Assembly: GCF_000090795.2 (NCBI RefSeq)
Contig: NW_003546317.1
Location: 227,961-248,678 of the forward strand
DNA: 20,718 bases
Reading direction: 5' to 3'
Source: Amphimedon queenslandica
Lineage: Eukaryota > Porifera > Demospongiae > Haplosclerida > Niphatidae
Shown: piece after piece, positions 1-9,278 of the stretch
Layout: each line of letters opens with the position of its first letter
Numbering within the stretch: position 1 is the first letter of the stretch
The notes under the pieces: generated by a model
Database searches by the model: none
What the model was told of the DNA's origin: nothing
Seen by the model: only the letters and a program-made list of their open reading frames with translations
Translations under genes and position numbers: made by a program

Positions 1-165
1 TACACTGTCAATGAATAATTAATGTTGGGTGTGATCACAATAATTGATTTGTAGGTGTGGTCATCTGAAGTGAAAAGTTACCCAGATTAGAGAAGAGACT
101 CGGTTGGTCTTTCCTTTGGCATAGGAACCCGTCACAGTCTGGCAGCGAACTCTCTGTTACTCAAA
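1..165 (+). promoter_or_regulatory. 5' flank and leader of the RING gene
   Basis: This is the non-coding stretch before the first start codon at 166. I see no TATA box and no coding signal. It presumably holds the promoter and 5'UTR of the following gene. That is an inference from position only. Confidence 0.35.
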
Positions 166-1503
166 ATGAGCGGCTGCTGCTCTTCTTGGCAATGCGAGTC
201 TTGTGGGCGCGAGCTCTTGCATTGGAATAAGAAGGTACGGTACATACACTGTAGTTTTTGTCAGTACTGAATAATCACAATTTGTTAGTGAAAAGAGAGA
301 GGCCCTAGTATGACTTTAGGACTTAGCATTGTATTTTATCTCTAGCCATTTTAGTTAATGTCAAAATGGCTGCAATAAACAACAAACCGATTACCTTTTA
401 CGGTTATTTTTATTGACAGAACTGCTCTGCCTGTGAAGGAGTGTTTTGTTTGAGGTGTATCCAGGGGGTGGATCCTAAACAATGCGCCAAGTGCACGATA
501 TTCAACTCTTCCTTCATACAGCGACAGCAACTAGAAAACCTCTCAGTAAATGACTTAAAATTTTATTTCGAAGATAATCAGCTACCGATACCAAGTGTAA
601 GGAGTAAAGAACTTCTCATCGAGGAACTATTGATTAATCAAGCAAAGGTGCTTTCGCAAAGGGCACTAGAATCACAGGAAATCCTTCAAGATCCTTCTGT
701 ACTTGGAGAACTTTATTTTCTACCCAGCAGAAGAGCAAACCCTTCCGCTAGTTCTAGTCTTCCTCACGTCAGCAGTGAAGTAGGAAACCCAAACAAAACA
801 GTCCAAGAACCAAGTCCAAAGGAAGCAAAACCAGTATGTTTGCACACAATGATATTATTATGTTATAAAGTATCACATATTTTGAGTTTTGAGCAATTTA
901 TGTCATTCATATATTCCTTAATATCATATATTCTCTATTATCATATACTTTCTATTATCTATATATCTAATCAGTGCAAGCGCATTGTTGATTCATGTTT
1001 TATTTCTGCACGTCTGCAGAGTTTTGTTCCTGGTCTAGTAACAAATATCACCGACCTCACATCTCCCGACCAGATTGACTTGCTCCCCGTTAAGATCCTC
1101 AAAATAATCCTACAAAGAAACTGCATAAACTATAAAGGCTGTGTAGAGAAAGAGGAGCTTAAAGATAGAGTCAAAAGGCTCTGGAAAGCAAGAGAGAAAG
1201 CAAAAGCTCTTGAAGACAAAATTGCTGGAGATTTAGGTACACGAAATGATTCAATTTGTTTCATAGTTCTTCTCTCCCACTCTCTATCTGACCTTCTTTC
1301 TCTCTCTTTTTATAATTTTTTCTCTATAATGTATAGATGCAGAAAATGAGTTTTTGTGCAAGATATGTATGGATGAACCTGTTGACTGTGTACTACTTGA
1401 GTGTGGGCACATGCTAAGTTGTGTCAAGTGTGGTAGAAAACTATCAGAATGTCCTGTTTGTCGTCAGTTTGTGTCTCGGGTTGTGCATGCTTTCAAAGTA
1501 TAA
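166..1503 (+). CDS. RNF34/RFFL-like E3 ubiquitin-protein ligase (FYVE-like + SAP-like + RING), 4 exons
   Basis: Exons are 166-234, 420-833, 1020-1236 and 1337-1503, all with GT-AG introns and closing phases, giving 288 residues. The N-terminus has four CX2C pairs (10/13, 25/28, 33/36, 45/48), the eight-cysteine layout of the degenerate FYVE-type finger of RNF34 and RFFL. A SAP-like helical segment follows (about 58-85), then a low-complexity linker, a second SAP-like segment containing [11 protein letters not shown], and a C-terminal C3HC4 RING (C241, C244, C256, H258, C262, C265, C272, C275). The protein ends VVHAFKV, close to the vertebrate family C-terminus. RNF34/RFFL proteins sit at membranes and ubiquitinate apoptosis- and p53-related targets; that role here is by homology. 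The start at 166 is chosen because it precedes the first CX2C and splices in phase. The gene is convergent with the acyltransferase at 1667. Family assignment is strong; choosing RNF34 over RFFL is not possible, since one pre-duplication gene is expected. Confidence 0.9.
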
Positions 1504-1631
1504 GTGATTATTATATGGAAAACAATGTAATAATTGATGTGTTCTTTAATTATATATTAATCAATATAAATTCATTAAATTTATGTTTTAAAGCTGACAA
1601 TGTATATTGACCATTAGATTACTTATTATAT

Positions 1632-1637
1632 AATAAA
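1632..1637 (+). promoter_or_regulatory. Candidate poly(A) signal of the RING gene
   Basis: AATAAA lies 129 bases after the stop codon at 1503, in an AT-rich tail. It sits only about 30 bases from the convergent stop codon at 1667, so the two transcripts probably overlap at their 3' ends. Confidence 0.4.
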
Positions 1638-1666
1638 GACATAATGATTATTATTATAGTGTTAAG

Positions 1667-2671
1667 TTATATCACTTCATCTGGTACCAGATGAATTANA
1701 CTTGATCCTTCTTTTTCGTAGCCACACTTTGTAAAGATGATGCTACTTGCAGCATTGTCAGCGAAAATATATGAGACTGGAGTAATACCTTTAGCAAGCA
1801 ACTTTTGAGTTATGTCTTCCACAACTATACTACCAAGTCCTTTACCACGATGCTCCTCTAACGTGTGGAAGTGGAAAAGTTGGCCAATTTCAGAGGACAC
1901 TATCCAGGACACAAGTTGATTTGGTTGCACTGTTGTGTCATAAACTGCAGCAGTTGAACCATTGGTAATGTAGTTTCTCATTCTGTATTTCATTTTGTCG
2001 GATTTTGCTGCTGGTGTCCACATTGAAACAACAGACTCAATGTCAGATGAATGAATGCTGTCAGCCTTGTATCCTTCAGGAACTGATCTAAAATAAGTTT
2101 TTGAAATAGTTTTTATTAAAAATTAGTTGCCATTATACTTTGTCACTTCTTGTACACTGGCAGTGTTAGCTTCAACTTTGTAAATGTATCGAAAGAAAGG
2201 TTTCGTTAAATGACACTTTGGTAGAACCTTTTCCAAGTTTACTTGCTTCAGAAGTTCTTCATTGCCTTTTATAGAAAGTACAAAAACCTTGATTATGCAT
2301 TAAAAACATGATTACCGACTAATATTGTGTTGTTTTGAATAAAGGAGTCCAAAATCAGAGCAGTTTTAACATTATCTGTACTAAATATGTAAATACCTAT
2401 TTATTAAAAGCTTGAAATGAATGAACTACTAATGGGGAAATACTATTAGCAAGAGGGGATATTAGTTAGCACCAATAGCTGAGTTCTGAGAAAGGTACTG
2501 TGATTTTGTAAGGCAAAAGCTTTTGGCAAATACTATATACTAGAATTGACATACTTTTTATCCCTTCATCAAATGTTAATATTACAGTTGTTACAGGTAA
2601 GCAACTGTCAGCAAATAGCTTTGGATTTTGTTCTGCTCTTAAAATCCCTTTCAATCCTCCATGTATGATCT

Positions 2672-2702
<31 letters not shown>

Positions 2703-3253
2703 TATCATTCCTTAATCTATAAATGATTGCAGGGTGGGGTATTTTTAGTAGTTTTACCCTACATTATGAAATACCGTACAGCTCCAAATTTTCATCGGTC
2801 AAAATTTTCGTCAAATTCATCAGGAATTTTTGCTTGATGAAATTTTTAACACGAAATTTTTGTTCCACGTGGGTAGTATGCAGATTAATAACAAAAATCA
2901 CGGAAATTTTATTGACAGAATTAATTTTAGCAATAAATTAAGATTTTGACTGACAAAAATTTGGAGCTATACAGTAATCATCTTAGGCTAGCTTAAATAA
3001 GTGGGTATCTATGGCTACTGAGATCATAATCTAGTCTTGTATATAAAAGATAATCACCCAATCCACTGCAATAGGAAAATTAATTTAGGCCATGAAAATT
3101 CAAAGTTTTAATATATAATTAAACTAATCCCAAAAATGATAATAGTTTAAAGTTAAATTACCCTAAGTCTACCTCCAATGTATCTGGCCAATACTTGTAT
3201 AAGAAATCCTTCAGTTCACCTCTCTTTTCTGTCTCTATTTCCACAAGCTCCAT
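1667..3253 (-). CDS. Glycine N-acyltransferase-like protein (copy 1), 5 exons
   Basis: Minus-strand exons are 3253-3173, 2669-2555, 2396-2316, 2265-2139 and 2087-1667. Phases close throughout and give 274 residues. The N-terminal half matches the GLYAT N-terminal layout (starts MELVEIETEKRGELKDF, has YWPDTLE at the first exon end). The C-terminal half is a GNAT fold: an IHSSDIE segment, VSW at about 194-196, and the acyl-CoA-binding signature RGKGLG at 215-220, followed by the FTKCGY helix. Family members move an acyl group from acyl-CoA to glycine or another amino group, usually in mitochondria; the substrate here is unknown. Base 1699 is an undetermined N (residue 265). Intron 1 holds a GATA microsatellite and a 201-base transposon-like insertion. 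The gene is close to the copy at 3536 over its whole length. Confidence 0.87.
2674..2701. repeat. GATA microsatellite next to a splice acceptor
   Basis: About seven GATA units. On the minus strand they read TATC and directly precede the AG acceptor of exon 2 of copy 1 (exon starts at 2669), so the array serves as its pyrimidine-containing tract. Copy 2 has only a remnant at the equivalent site. Confidence 0.85.
2774..2974. mobile_element. 201-base TA-flanked MITE-like insertion (GGAGCTAT/AGCTCC ends)
   Basis: The left end reads CCGTACAGCTCCAAATTTT. The reverse complement of the right end reads CTGTATAGCTCCAAATTTTT. TA stands on both sides (2772-2773 and 2975-2976). The equivalent intron of the tandem copy near 5187-5215 lacks the element, so it inserted after the duplication or was lost from copy 2. 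It has no coding capacity. TA target choice is typical of Tc1/mariner-type elements. Confidence 0.75.
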
Positions 3254-3297
3254 CAGTAACAATAAGATCACACCAGACACACCTCTGAACAAAGCTC

Positions 3298-3329
3298 AAT
3301 TGCATTCCTGATACCAATGGAATGCAATT
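3298..3329. repeat. 11-bp inverted repeat upstream of copy 1
   Basis: AATTGCATTCC (3298-3308) and GGAATGCAATT (3319-3329) form a perfect stem with a 10-base loop. It lies 45-76 bases upstream of the copy 1 start codon. The equivalent region of copy 2 lacks it. Confidence 0.6.
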
Positions 3330-3535
3330 ACTCGTGTTGTCTACCTCTGATCCTTGGCTTCACTTCAGCCCACACCTTCAAATCAATATACTGCTATTAA
3401 TGTGTTCTTTAATGATATATAAATCAAAATAAAGTTCATTAAAATTTTTGTCTTAAAGCTGACAATTATTGACCATTAGATTACTTATTATAATAAAAAC
3501 ATATAACAATTATTATAAAAAGTTGGAGTGCTAAG

Positions 3536-5483
3536 TTATATAACTTTATCTGGTACCAGACGAACTAAACTTGATCCTTCTTTTTCGTAGCCACACTTTG
3601 TAAAGATGATGCTACTTGCAGCATTGTCAGCGAAAATATACGAGACTGGAGTAATACCTTTAACAAGCAACTTTTGAGTTATGCCTTCCACAACTATACT
3701 ACCAAGTCCTTTACCACGATGCTCTTCTAACGTGTATAAGTGGAAAAGTATGCCAATTTCAGAGGACACTATCCAGGACACGAGTTGATTTGGTTGCACT
3801 TTTGTGTCATAAACTGCAGCAGTTGAACCATTGGTAATGTAGTTTCTCATTCTGTATTTCATTTTGTCGGATGTTGCTGCTGGTGTCCACATTGAAATAA
3901 CAAACTCAATGTCAGATGAATGAATGCTGTCAGCCTTGTATCCTCCAGGAACTGATCTAAAAATACCTTTTTGAAATAGTTTCTATTAAAATTAGTTGCC
4001 ATTATACCTTGTCACTTCTTGCACACTGGCAGTGTCAGCTTCAACTTTGTAAATGTATCGAAAGAAAGGTTTAGTAATATGACACTTTGGTAGGACCTTT
4101 TCCAAGTTTACTTGCTTCAGAAGTTCTTCAGTGCCTTTTATTAAAACCACAAAATCTCAATTATGTATTAAAAATATGATTACCGACAAATATTGTGTCA
4201 CTTTGAATAAAGGAGTCCAAAATCAGAGCAGTTTTAACATTATCTGTACTAAATACGTAAATACCTATTTATTAAAAGCGTGGAATAAATCAACTACTAT
4301 TGGCTGGGGAATTAATACTAGTTTACACCTATAGCAAACTAGTTTTGAGAAAGGTACTATGATTTTGGGCAAAAAATGTTGGCAGCTGATCTAGTTGTTG
4401 GCAAATCATGTATACTAGAATTGACATACTTTTTATCCCTTCATCAAATGTTAATATTACAGTTGTTACAGGTAAGCAACTGTCAGCAAATAGCTTTGGA
4501 TTTTGTTCTGCTCTTAAAATCCCTTTCAATCCTCCACGTATGATCTATTAGCAAAAATAGATAGATGTATCTATTACCTTAAGGAGACAATTGTTTGCGG
4601 GTATTTAATTTAGCGAATTTTAGCGATTTAAAAAAATCGCTAACTTAAGTCCGCGCTAATTTTAATTTCTTCATTAAAAGTGGGTGTGGTCGCAGTGAAT
4701 AAAATGGCGGCCGTCAGCAAGTCTGAGCTTACTTGCAGCAAACGGTCAGCAAGATAAAACTAAACTGCTGTCCAAAGACTTCTCTAGCAGTTAGCCTAGG
4801 TTAACAAAGCAGATAACAATCTCCTTCGTTCAGTGACTGCTTCTAACTGTAAGCAAGATAACTTTACATGTTAATGGCTGCAGAGTCAGTGATGAAGCAA
4901 TTTAAGCAAGATTAATGCAACAAGATCTACTGTACTAGTGTATTTAGACTTGTGCAATTGCTTTGCTTGCTCATACATGTAAATCACAGCACATAATCTA
5001 TGGCTTGCTTAGGCTCACCCCTTTAATTCTTCTAGAAGTTATTAATACCAAATGATCAAAAACGCTAAATTAAGTACCAGCCAAATGTCAGTTTCATGAA
5101 AATCGCTAAAATAAGTACACGCTAATAATTGTCTCCTTAAGGTATTCCCTAATCTATAAATGATCATAGGGTGGGGCATTTCACTATGTTATGTAATAAC
5201 CCCAAACTTTCTGCATATAGGGTATCTATGGCTATTGAGATTATAATCTAGTCTTGTATATGAAGGATAATCACCCAATCCACTAGTCTCGCGCGAGACT
5301 ACCAATCCACTGCACTACCAAAATTAATTTAGGCCATGAAAATTCAATATTAACCAATTCCAAAAGTGATAATAGTTTAAAGTTAAATTACCCTAAGTCT
5401 ACCTCCAATGTATCTGGCCAGTACTTGTATAAGAAATCCTTCAATTCACCTCTCTTTCCTGTCTCTATTTCCACAAGCTCCAT
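3536..5483 (-). CDS. Glycine N-acyltransferase-like protein (copy 2), 5 exons
   Basis: Minus-strand exons are 5483-5403, 4544-4430, 4264-4184, 4134-4008 and 3956-3536. Their lengths equal those of copy 1 exactly (81, 115, 81, 127, 421) and give 274 residues. It shares the GNAT C-terminal half and RGKGLG at 215-220 with copy 1. Differences are scattered substitutions, for example GIL for GQL before the central strand and KVQP for TVQP. Intron 1 was enlarged by a 566-base transposon-like insertion and an 18-base palindrome. All splice sites are intact, so this is a likely working gene and not a pseudogene. The start codon faces the paralogue at 5578 across 94 bases, suggesting a shared promoter. 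Substrate is unknown. Confidence 0.87.
4577..5142. mobile_element. 566-base MITE with CCTTAAGG termini, TA target duplication
   Basis: The left terminus CCTTAAGGAGACAATTGTT and the reverse complement of the right terminus CCTTAAGGAGACAATTATT begin imperfect inverted repeats of about 45 bases that end in a TTTAGCGATTT motif. TA flanks both ends (4575-4576, 5143-5144). The paralogous intron near 2704 is empty. No transposase frame is present. The interior contains an AAAATGGCGGCC stretch near 4702. Confidence 0.85.
5275..5310. mobile_element. 18-bp perfect palindrome between 9-bp direct repeats
   Basis: TAGTCTCGCGCGAGACTA (5284-5301) is flanked by CCAATCCAC on the left (5275-5283) and again on the right (5302-5310). 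The tandem copy has a single CCAATCCAC at the equivalent place (about 3057-3066) and no palindrome. This is the pattern of an insertion with a 9-base target duplication, the size usual for Mutator-like elements. Here only two abutting 9-base ends remain. Confidence 0.75.
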
Positions 5484-5577
5484 CAATAAGTACGGTACAA
5501 TAACCCTACTCAGGGACACACCTCTTATTCTAAGTTAGCTGGTATGGCTTCACTTTCAGCCACACCTTCAAAAGAAG
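5484..5577. promoter_or_regulatory. 94-bp divergent promoter region between two acyltransferase genes
   Basis: The start codons of the minus-strand gene (5483) and the plus-strand gene (5578) are separated by 94 bases, so the region must hold both leaders and at least one shared promoter. No TATA box is seen. An ATG at 5544 opens a 14-codon frame that overlaps the start at 5578 in another frame and ends at 5588. It would act as an upstream ORF if included in the transcript. Confidence 0.5.
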
Positions 5578-6900
5578 ATGGCCATTGAGATTGATCCAGC
5601 CAAGAGACAAGGGCTAAAGAATTTTTTGGACAAGCACTGGCCAGATACATTAGAAGTACCTCATTAATTTATTATTTATTATAAAGTTCTATGTTGCATT
5701 TATAGATTGTACGTGCTCTAGCATTAGGTGAGGATTATGATATCCATCTATTTGCTGATTGTTGGCCTCATGTAACAACACTGATACTAGCTTATAATGA
5801 AGGCATTGCTAAAAGTATGGACAAGTGAATTAGATAAGTCTGATTATAAATGATGTCTTCCGATAGAGGTTTTTATATTTAGTACTGATGCAGCAAAAGG
5901 TGTTTCAACACTTGAGAAATCAGGAATTATCACTGACTTCAAGATTTCAGCAGTTCTTGGTAAAAAATTTACATTTTACTTGTAGTAGCTAGCTCAAAAT
6001 GCCCTCTATCATATAGTACAGGGCATTTTGTCAAAGTTGCTCGAGCAGAGTTTTTATTGTTATACCTTTTTAAAGGTTATTTTGTACTTACGAGCATTTT
6101 ATTATTATTATTATTATTATTATTAATAAACTTTACAGCACAGAATATTAAAACAAGCCAATTTTTTTAAAAGCCCTGTATGTATCTGCATGTAGTTAAC
6201 TTCATGTCTCACCATCAGTATATCCTGCTGATATCCATAGCATAAAATCATCCATTTTATTCCTTAGTGATATTACCCAATAGGATTTTAATGTTAATCT
6301 ATGCATTATTTTAAGGTGCTTACGGAATTGTAGAGAGGATAATGAATGAAGTTGTGTCTGATCCTCTTTATGTTGGACAAACGTATAATAAATCTCCTGA
6401 GGTAGCAAGATTCATATACAATCCTTCATCAGGAACAGGAATCAAGTTAGTCCATTAGTGTTATTGCTATTAACTGCCTTTTTATTTGCAGGAAACCTCT
6501 TCCTTCAGGATACAGGTTTGATGCTATTCATTCATCTGACATTGAGCCTATTGCATCAAAGTGGCATCCTTATGGTGGATTAAAGAGGCTTATGATACAC
6601 TACATTACCAATTATCCAAATATTGCAGTCTATGATACAACAAGGGAGCCTCCTCGACCAATTTCCTGGATGACAGGATCAGGGCTATCTGTACTATACC
6701 ACTTGTACACAGTGGAAGAATATCGTGGTAAAGGATTAGGAACTTTAGTGATACAAGAAATGACAGAGAAATTATTAGCTATGGGAATTACTCCATTGGT
6801 ATACATAGAATTGGACAACAAGCCATCCCAATCGTTATTTACAAAATGTGGATATATTAGAGCTGGATCTGTTGTAGCTTTTATGGATGCTTTGCAGTAA
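5578..6900 (+). CDS. Glycine N-acyltransferase-like protein (copy 3), 5 exons
   Basis: Exons are 5578-5655, 5706-5814, 5867-5959, 6316-6445 and 6492-6900, with closing phases, giving 272 residues. Intron positions and phases (0, 1, 1, 2) match copies 1 and 2. The N-terminal half starts MAIEIDPAKRQGLKNFLDKHWP; the C-terminal half has an IHSSDIE segment, SKWHPYGGLKRL (compare the KFWHFGG stretch of vertebrate GLYAT), ISW and the acyl-CoA signature RGKGLG at 215-220, then FTKCGY. It is more diverged from copies 1 and 2 than those are from each other, so the head-to-head pair is older than the tandem duplication. It likely conjugates an acyl group from acyl-CoA to an amino acceptor; the specific acceptor is unknown. 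Intron 3 contains a TTA microsatellite. Confidence 0.87.
5996..6029. repeat. 10-bp inverted repeat in intron 3 of copy 3
   Basis: AAAATGCCCT (5996-6005) pairs with AGGGCATTTT (6020-6029). The loop side ends TATAGTACAGGG, which resembles the palindrome in the satellite at 18355-18374. It may be a stray fragment of the same repeat family. Confidence 0.5.
6097..6126. repeat. TTA/ATT microsatellite
   Basis: About nine ATT units inside intron 3 of the acyltransferase copy 3. Confidence 0.85.
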
Positions 6901-6928
6901 AAATATTTTTTAAAACCCAGCTAATTTA

Positions 6929-6934
6929 AATAAA
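6929..6934 (+). promoter_or_regulatory. Candidate poly(A) signal of acyltransferase copy 3
   Basis: AATAAA lies 29 bases after the stop codon at 6900. It is a plausible cleavage signal given the very short spacing to the next gene's promoter near 7055. Confidence 0.5.
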
Positions 6935-7054
6935 TGATTTCAGAAATGGATCTGGTAACTTTCAATTTTGTTACATTTTGAAGGAAGGAGCGCTAATGCA
7001 TATGGGGTGGGGCTTTATAAATTGATCTAATGTCATCAGTGGTCACCAGTTTAG

Positions 7055-7063
7055 TATAAAAAG
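7055..7063 (+). promoter_or_regulatory. TATA box of acyltransferase copy 4
   Basis: TATAAAAAG lies 114 bases upstream of the start codon at 7169. A second TATAAAAG is at 7127-7134, only 42 bases before the start. If the first is used, the leader includes a 7-codon upstream ORF at 7115-7138. Confidence 0.5.
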
Positions 7064-7168
7064 CCCGCTAGTTCAGGCTCTGACCATCATACAAAACTTT
7101 TCTAGAAGCAAGCAATGGCTACTGGATATAAAAGATAACCTCTGTTACTCTGCGAGCCAACCATCACA

Positions 7169-8303
7169 ATGATGACTGACTATTCCTCACCGATTCAAGA
7201 CATGCAGCCTGTGCGGGGGATTGCAGAGGCCAAATCGCTAGAGTTTCTTCAAATGCGCACTGGGTAAGAGAAATAGATCTAGTATAAAGAGCTACATACA
7301 ACAGATCTGTTTTTTAAGGAAAAAAAAAACAGTCAATCCTTCTCTTTTTATAGTCGCTACGATGCTGATGATACCAGTACCAGTGCAGAATTCCTCTATA
7401 AACATTGGCTTGATGCATTAGAGGTATAACTTGCATTCTAATGTCATGCATAAAATAATCATCTAAATATTTTAGATCATACGTGGAGGACTGAGTGATG
7501 GGCCATTGAGAAAAGAGCATAATGTCAAGCTATTTGTTGATAATGACAGAAAGTTTGCAAAATTAACTTACAACGAAGGCAGTGAGACATGTAAGTTTGT
7601 AATTAAAAGACATAAATGTCATGTTCATAATCATTATGGTGATTAATTAATTTAGGTATGTTTATATTCAGTACTGAATGTCCAAAAGAACTGAGTTCCA
7701 CTGAATTCTCACTTGGTATATATAAATCAAAATCTCAGTACTTAGCATAATTATCTTTTACATTTTTATATAGTTCATATTTGTACGGAAAATGTGAAGA
7801 AAGTGCAAGATTCTCCTTTTCAACTAACAAATGCAACGAGACTCAATGCTGTGAAGTATTTCTACACAGGGGCCAACTCACTGAGGCCTCTTCCTGCTCT
7901 TCCTAAAAAGTACAGGGTAGATGTCATCCATCAATCTGAAGTCAATTTCATTGTTTCGAAATGGTCCCTGACTAATAACTCTGATAAAGCAAAACGACTA
8001 ATGAAGCATTTCATTTCAAGTTACCCAAACGTTGCAGTCTACGACACAACAGTGGAACCTGCTCAACCAGTCTCCTGGGCTACATCATCAGGATTGGGTA
8101 TAATATATAACCTGCAAACACTAAAAGGCCATCAAGGGAATGGACTTGGTACAGTCGTAGTACAAGAACTAACAAAGAAGTTGCTAACAAAAGGAGTTAC
8201 TCCAATTGCATACATAGAGATTGGTAATGACGCATCAATCAACCTCTTTAATAAGTGCGGATATGAAAGAGTTGGATCTGAAGGATACTGCTTCTACTCA
8301 TAA
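7169..8303 (+). CDS. Glycine N-acyltransferase-like protein (copy 4, divergent), 5 exons
   Basis: Exons are 7169-7263, 7354-7423, 7476-7590, 7656-7715 and 7774-8303, with closing phases, giving 289 residues. The first exon adds about 31 residues absent from the other three copies. Exon 2 carries the equivalent KHWLDALE segment, exon 3 the IIRGGL segment and exon 4 the MFIFSTE segment. The last exon fuses what are exons 4 and 5 elsewhere, so an intron has been lost here or gained in the others. The C-terminal GNAT half retains VSW and FNKCGY, but the usual RGKGLG reads QGNGLG (234-239), so the first arginine is replaced. Acyl-CoA binding may be altered. Two adjacent ATGs stand at 7169 and 7172; either could start. 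Two TATA-like boxes lie upstream. It is the most diverged member of the cluster. Confidence 0.83.
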
Positions 8304-9060
8304 AATAGAACCAACTAACTTGCACTAATCACGTCTATGTTTACATTATAATTTAATTTCTGCGTGCATATATCTGATAAATATTTTCTGGGAAAATTTT
8401 ATAGAGAATAATTATAATACCTTTATATGCCAAAGCATGCACACTAATAACTAAATGCTTCCAAAAAGTTTCAAATCACAATGAATTACATCAATAGGCT
8501 GTGATAATGTGACTTGTTATGCCCACAGTGTCAGAGATACATCCAGTCAAACTATTCTTTAATATAATATTATAGCGGGCAAGTATACACGTACATACTA
8601 ATATGCATAATGGTATGAAGCATTCCCAGAATTAGTAAAAATAGAATGTCATGCATCCAAACAGGACTGACTGTAAGCATTTTTTGGTCTGTTGTAATGC
8701 CAAGATTAAAATTAAATAACTGAATTTGTGCCAAATAACTGTGAATTTGTGCCATTACATAGAAATAGACACAATTCATTGCAGCATCAACACCGGAAAG
8801 TGACCTAATAGTGTCATACATAATACAATCATGTCACCATCAGTGTATAAATATGGTAATCACACACAAACCTGGTAGCACTGACTTGTGGGCTCTGTGT
8901 ACAAACACTTTGAAAGATTCTTGGAATACTGGGCCATCAATTCCTTTACTTGCCATAATGACTACTGATTCATTCAGGACAATTATCAAGCAATGCTTTA
9001 AAGTTAAATACTTTAAATTTTGTCTAGTCAACATTGCAGCAGCATTTTGCTGAGGAATAA

Positions 9061-9066
9061 TTTATT
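9061..9066 (-). promoter_or_regulatory. Candidate poly(A) signal of the FET gene
   Basis: AATAAA on the minus strand, 213 bases beyond the stop codon at 9279. It is the nearest canonical hexamer I found downstream. Confidence 0.4.
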
Positions 9067-9218
9067 TTATACATTCATGAAATCTCAAGTAAAGTTGTGT
9101 TAGACAAGAAAAATAAACAAGCATGACAAGTGAGTGTGTACAATTAGAAGAAAATGTCGTGTTAAGTTCAATGCAAATGGTTTCATGCAAATCACATCAC
9201 ATTTGCTAAAAGTGGACA

Positions 9219-9255
9219 CCCACACACACACACAGTGAGTAAGTGAGTGAGTGAG
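9219..9255. repeat. CA then GTGA simple repeats
   Basis: A short CA run followed by GTGA units. Located in the presumed 3'UTR of the FET gene. Confidence 0.7.
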
Positions 9256-9278
9256 AAAAATCACAAGAGCCTTGCTAT

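Larger units (their letters stand above)
1532..5570. repeat. Tandem duplication carrying two acyltransferase genes
   Basis: The segment from about 1532 to 3387 is repeated from about 3398 to 5570. The copies share the 3' flank (a block around tgtgttctttaat and taaagctgacaat), all five exons, the introns, and the leader ending ccacaccttcaaa. The left copy stops at the position equivalent to about 10 bases before the start codon of the gene at 5578. So the duplicated unit ran from just after the RING gene to just before that start codon. Later insertions differ between the copies (2774-2974 only in the first; 4577-5142 and 5284-5301 only in the second). Confidence 0.85.
8304..9278. other. Intergenic tail and 3'UTR region, no gene seen
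   Basis: This stretch follows the stop codon of acyltransferase copy 4 and precedes (reading the minus strand, follows) the stop codon of the FET gene. The convergent 3' ends must lie here. Short open frames on both strands around 8811-9053 overlap each other and have no recognisable family. I read the right half as FET 3'UTR. Confidence 0.5.

Noticed and set aside
441..1349. Single long open frame as the RING gene
   Set aside because: It reads through introns 834-1019 and 1237-1336 and starts at an internal GTG. The spliced model adds the first finger cysteines and the RING.
1667..2023. Copy 1 as a truncated 118-residue protein or pseudogene because of the N at 1699
   Set aside because: Four upstream exons close in phase with intact splice sites; the N is one undetermined base, not a break.
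4577..5142. Possible gene inside the large insertion
   Set aside because: No frame long enough for a transposase and stop codons in all frames; it is non-autonomous.
8811..9053. Overlapping short open frames on both strands
   Set aside because: No recognisable domain, low complexity of support, and the position fits 3'UTR of the FET gene.
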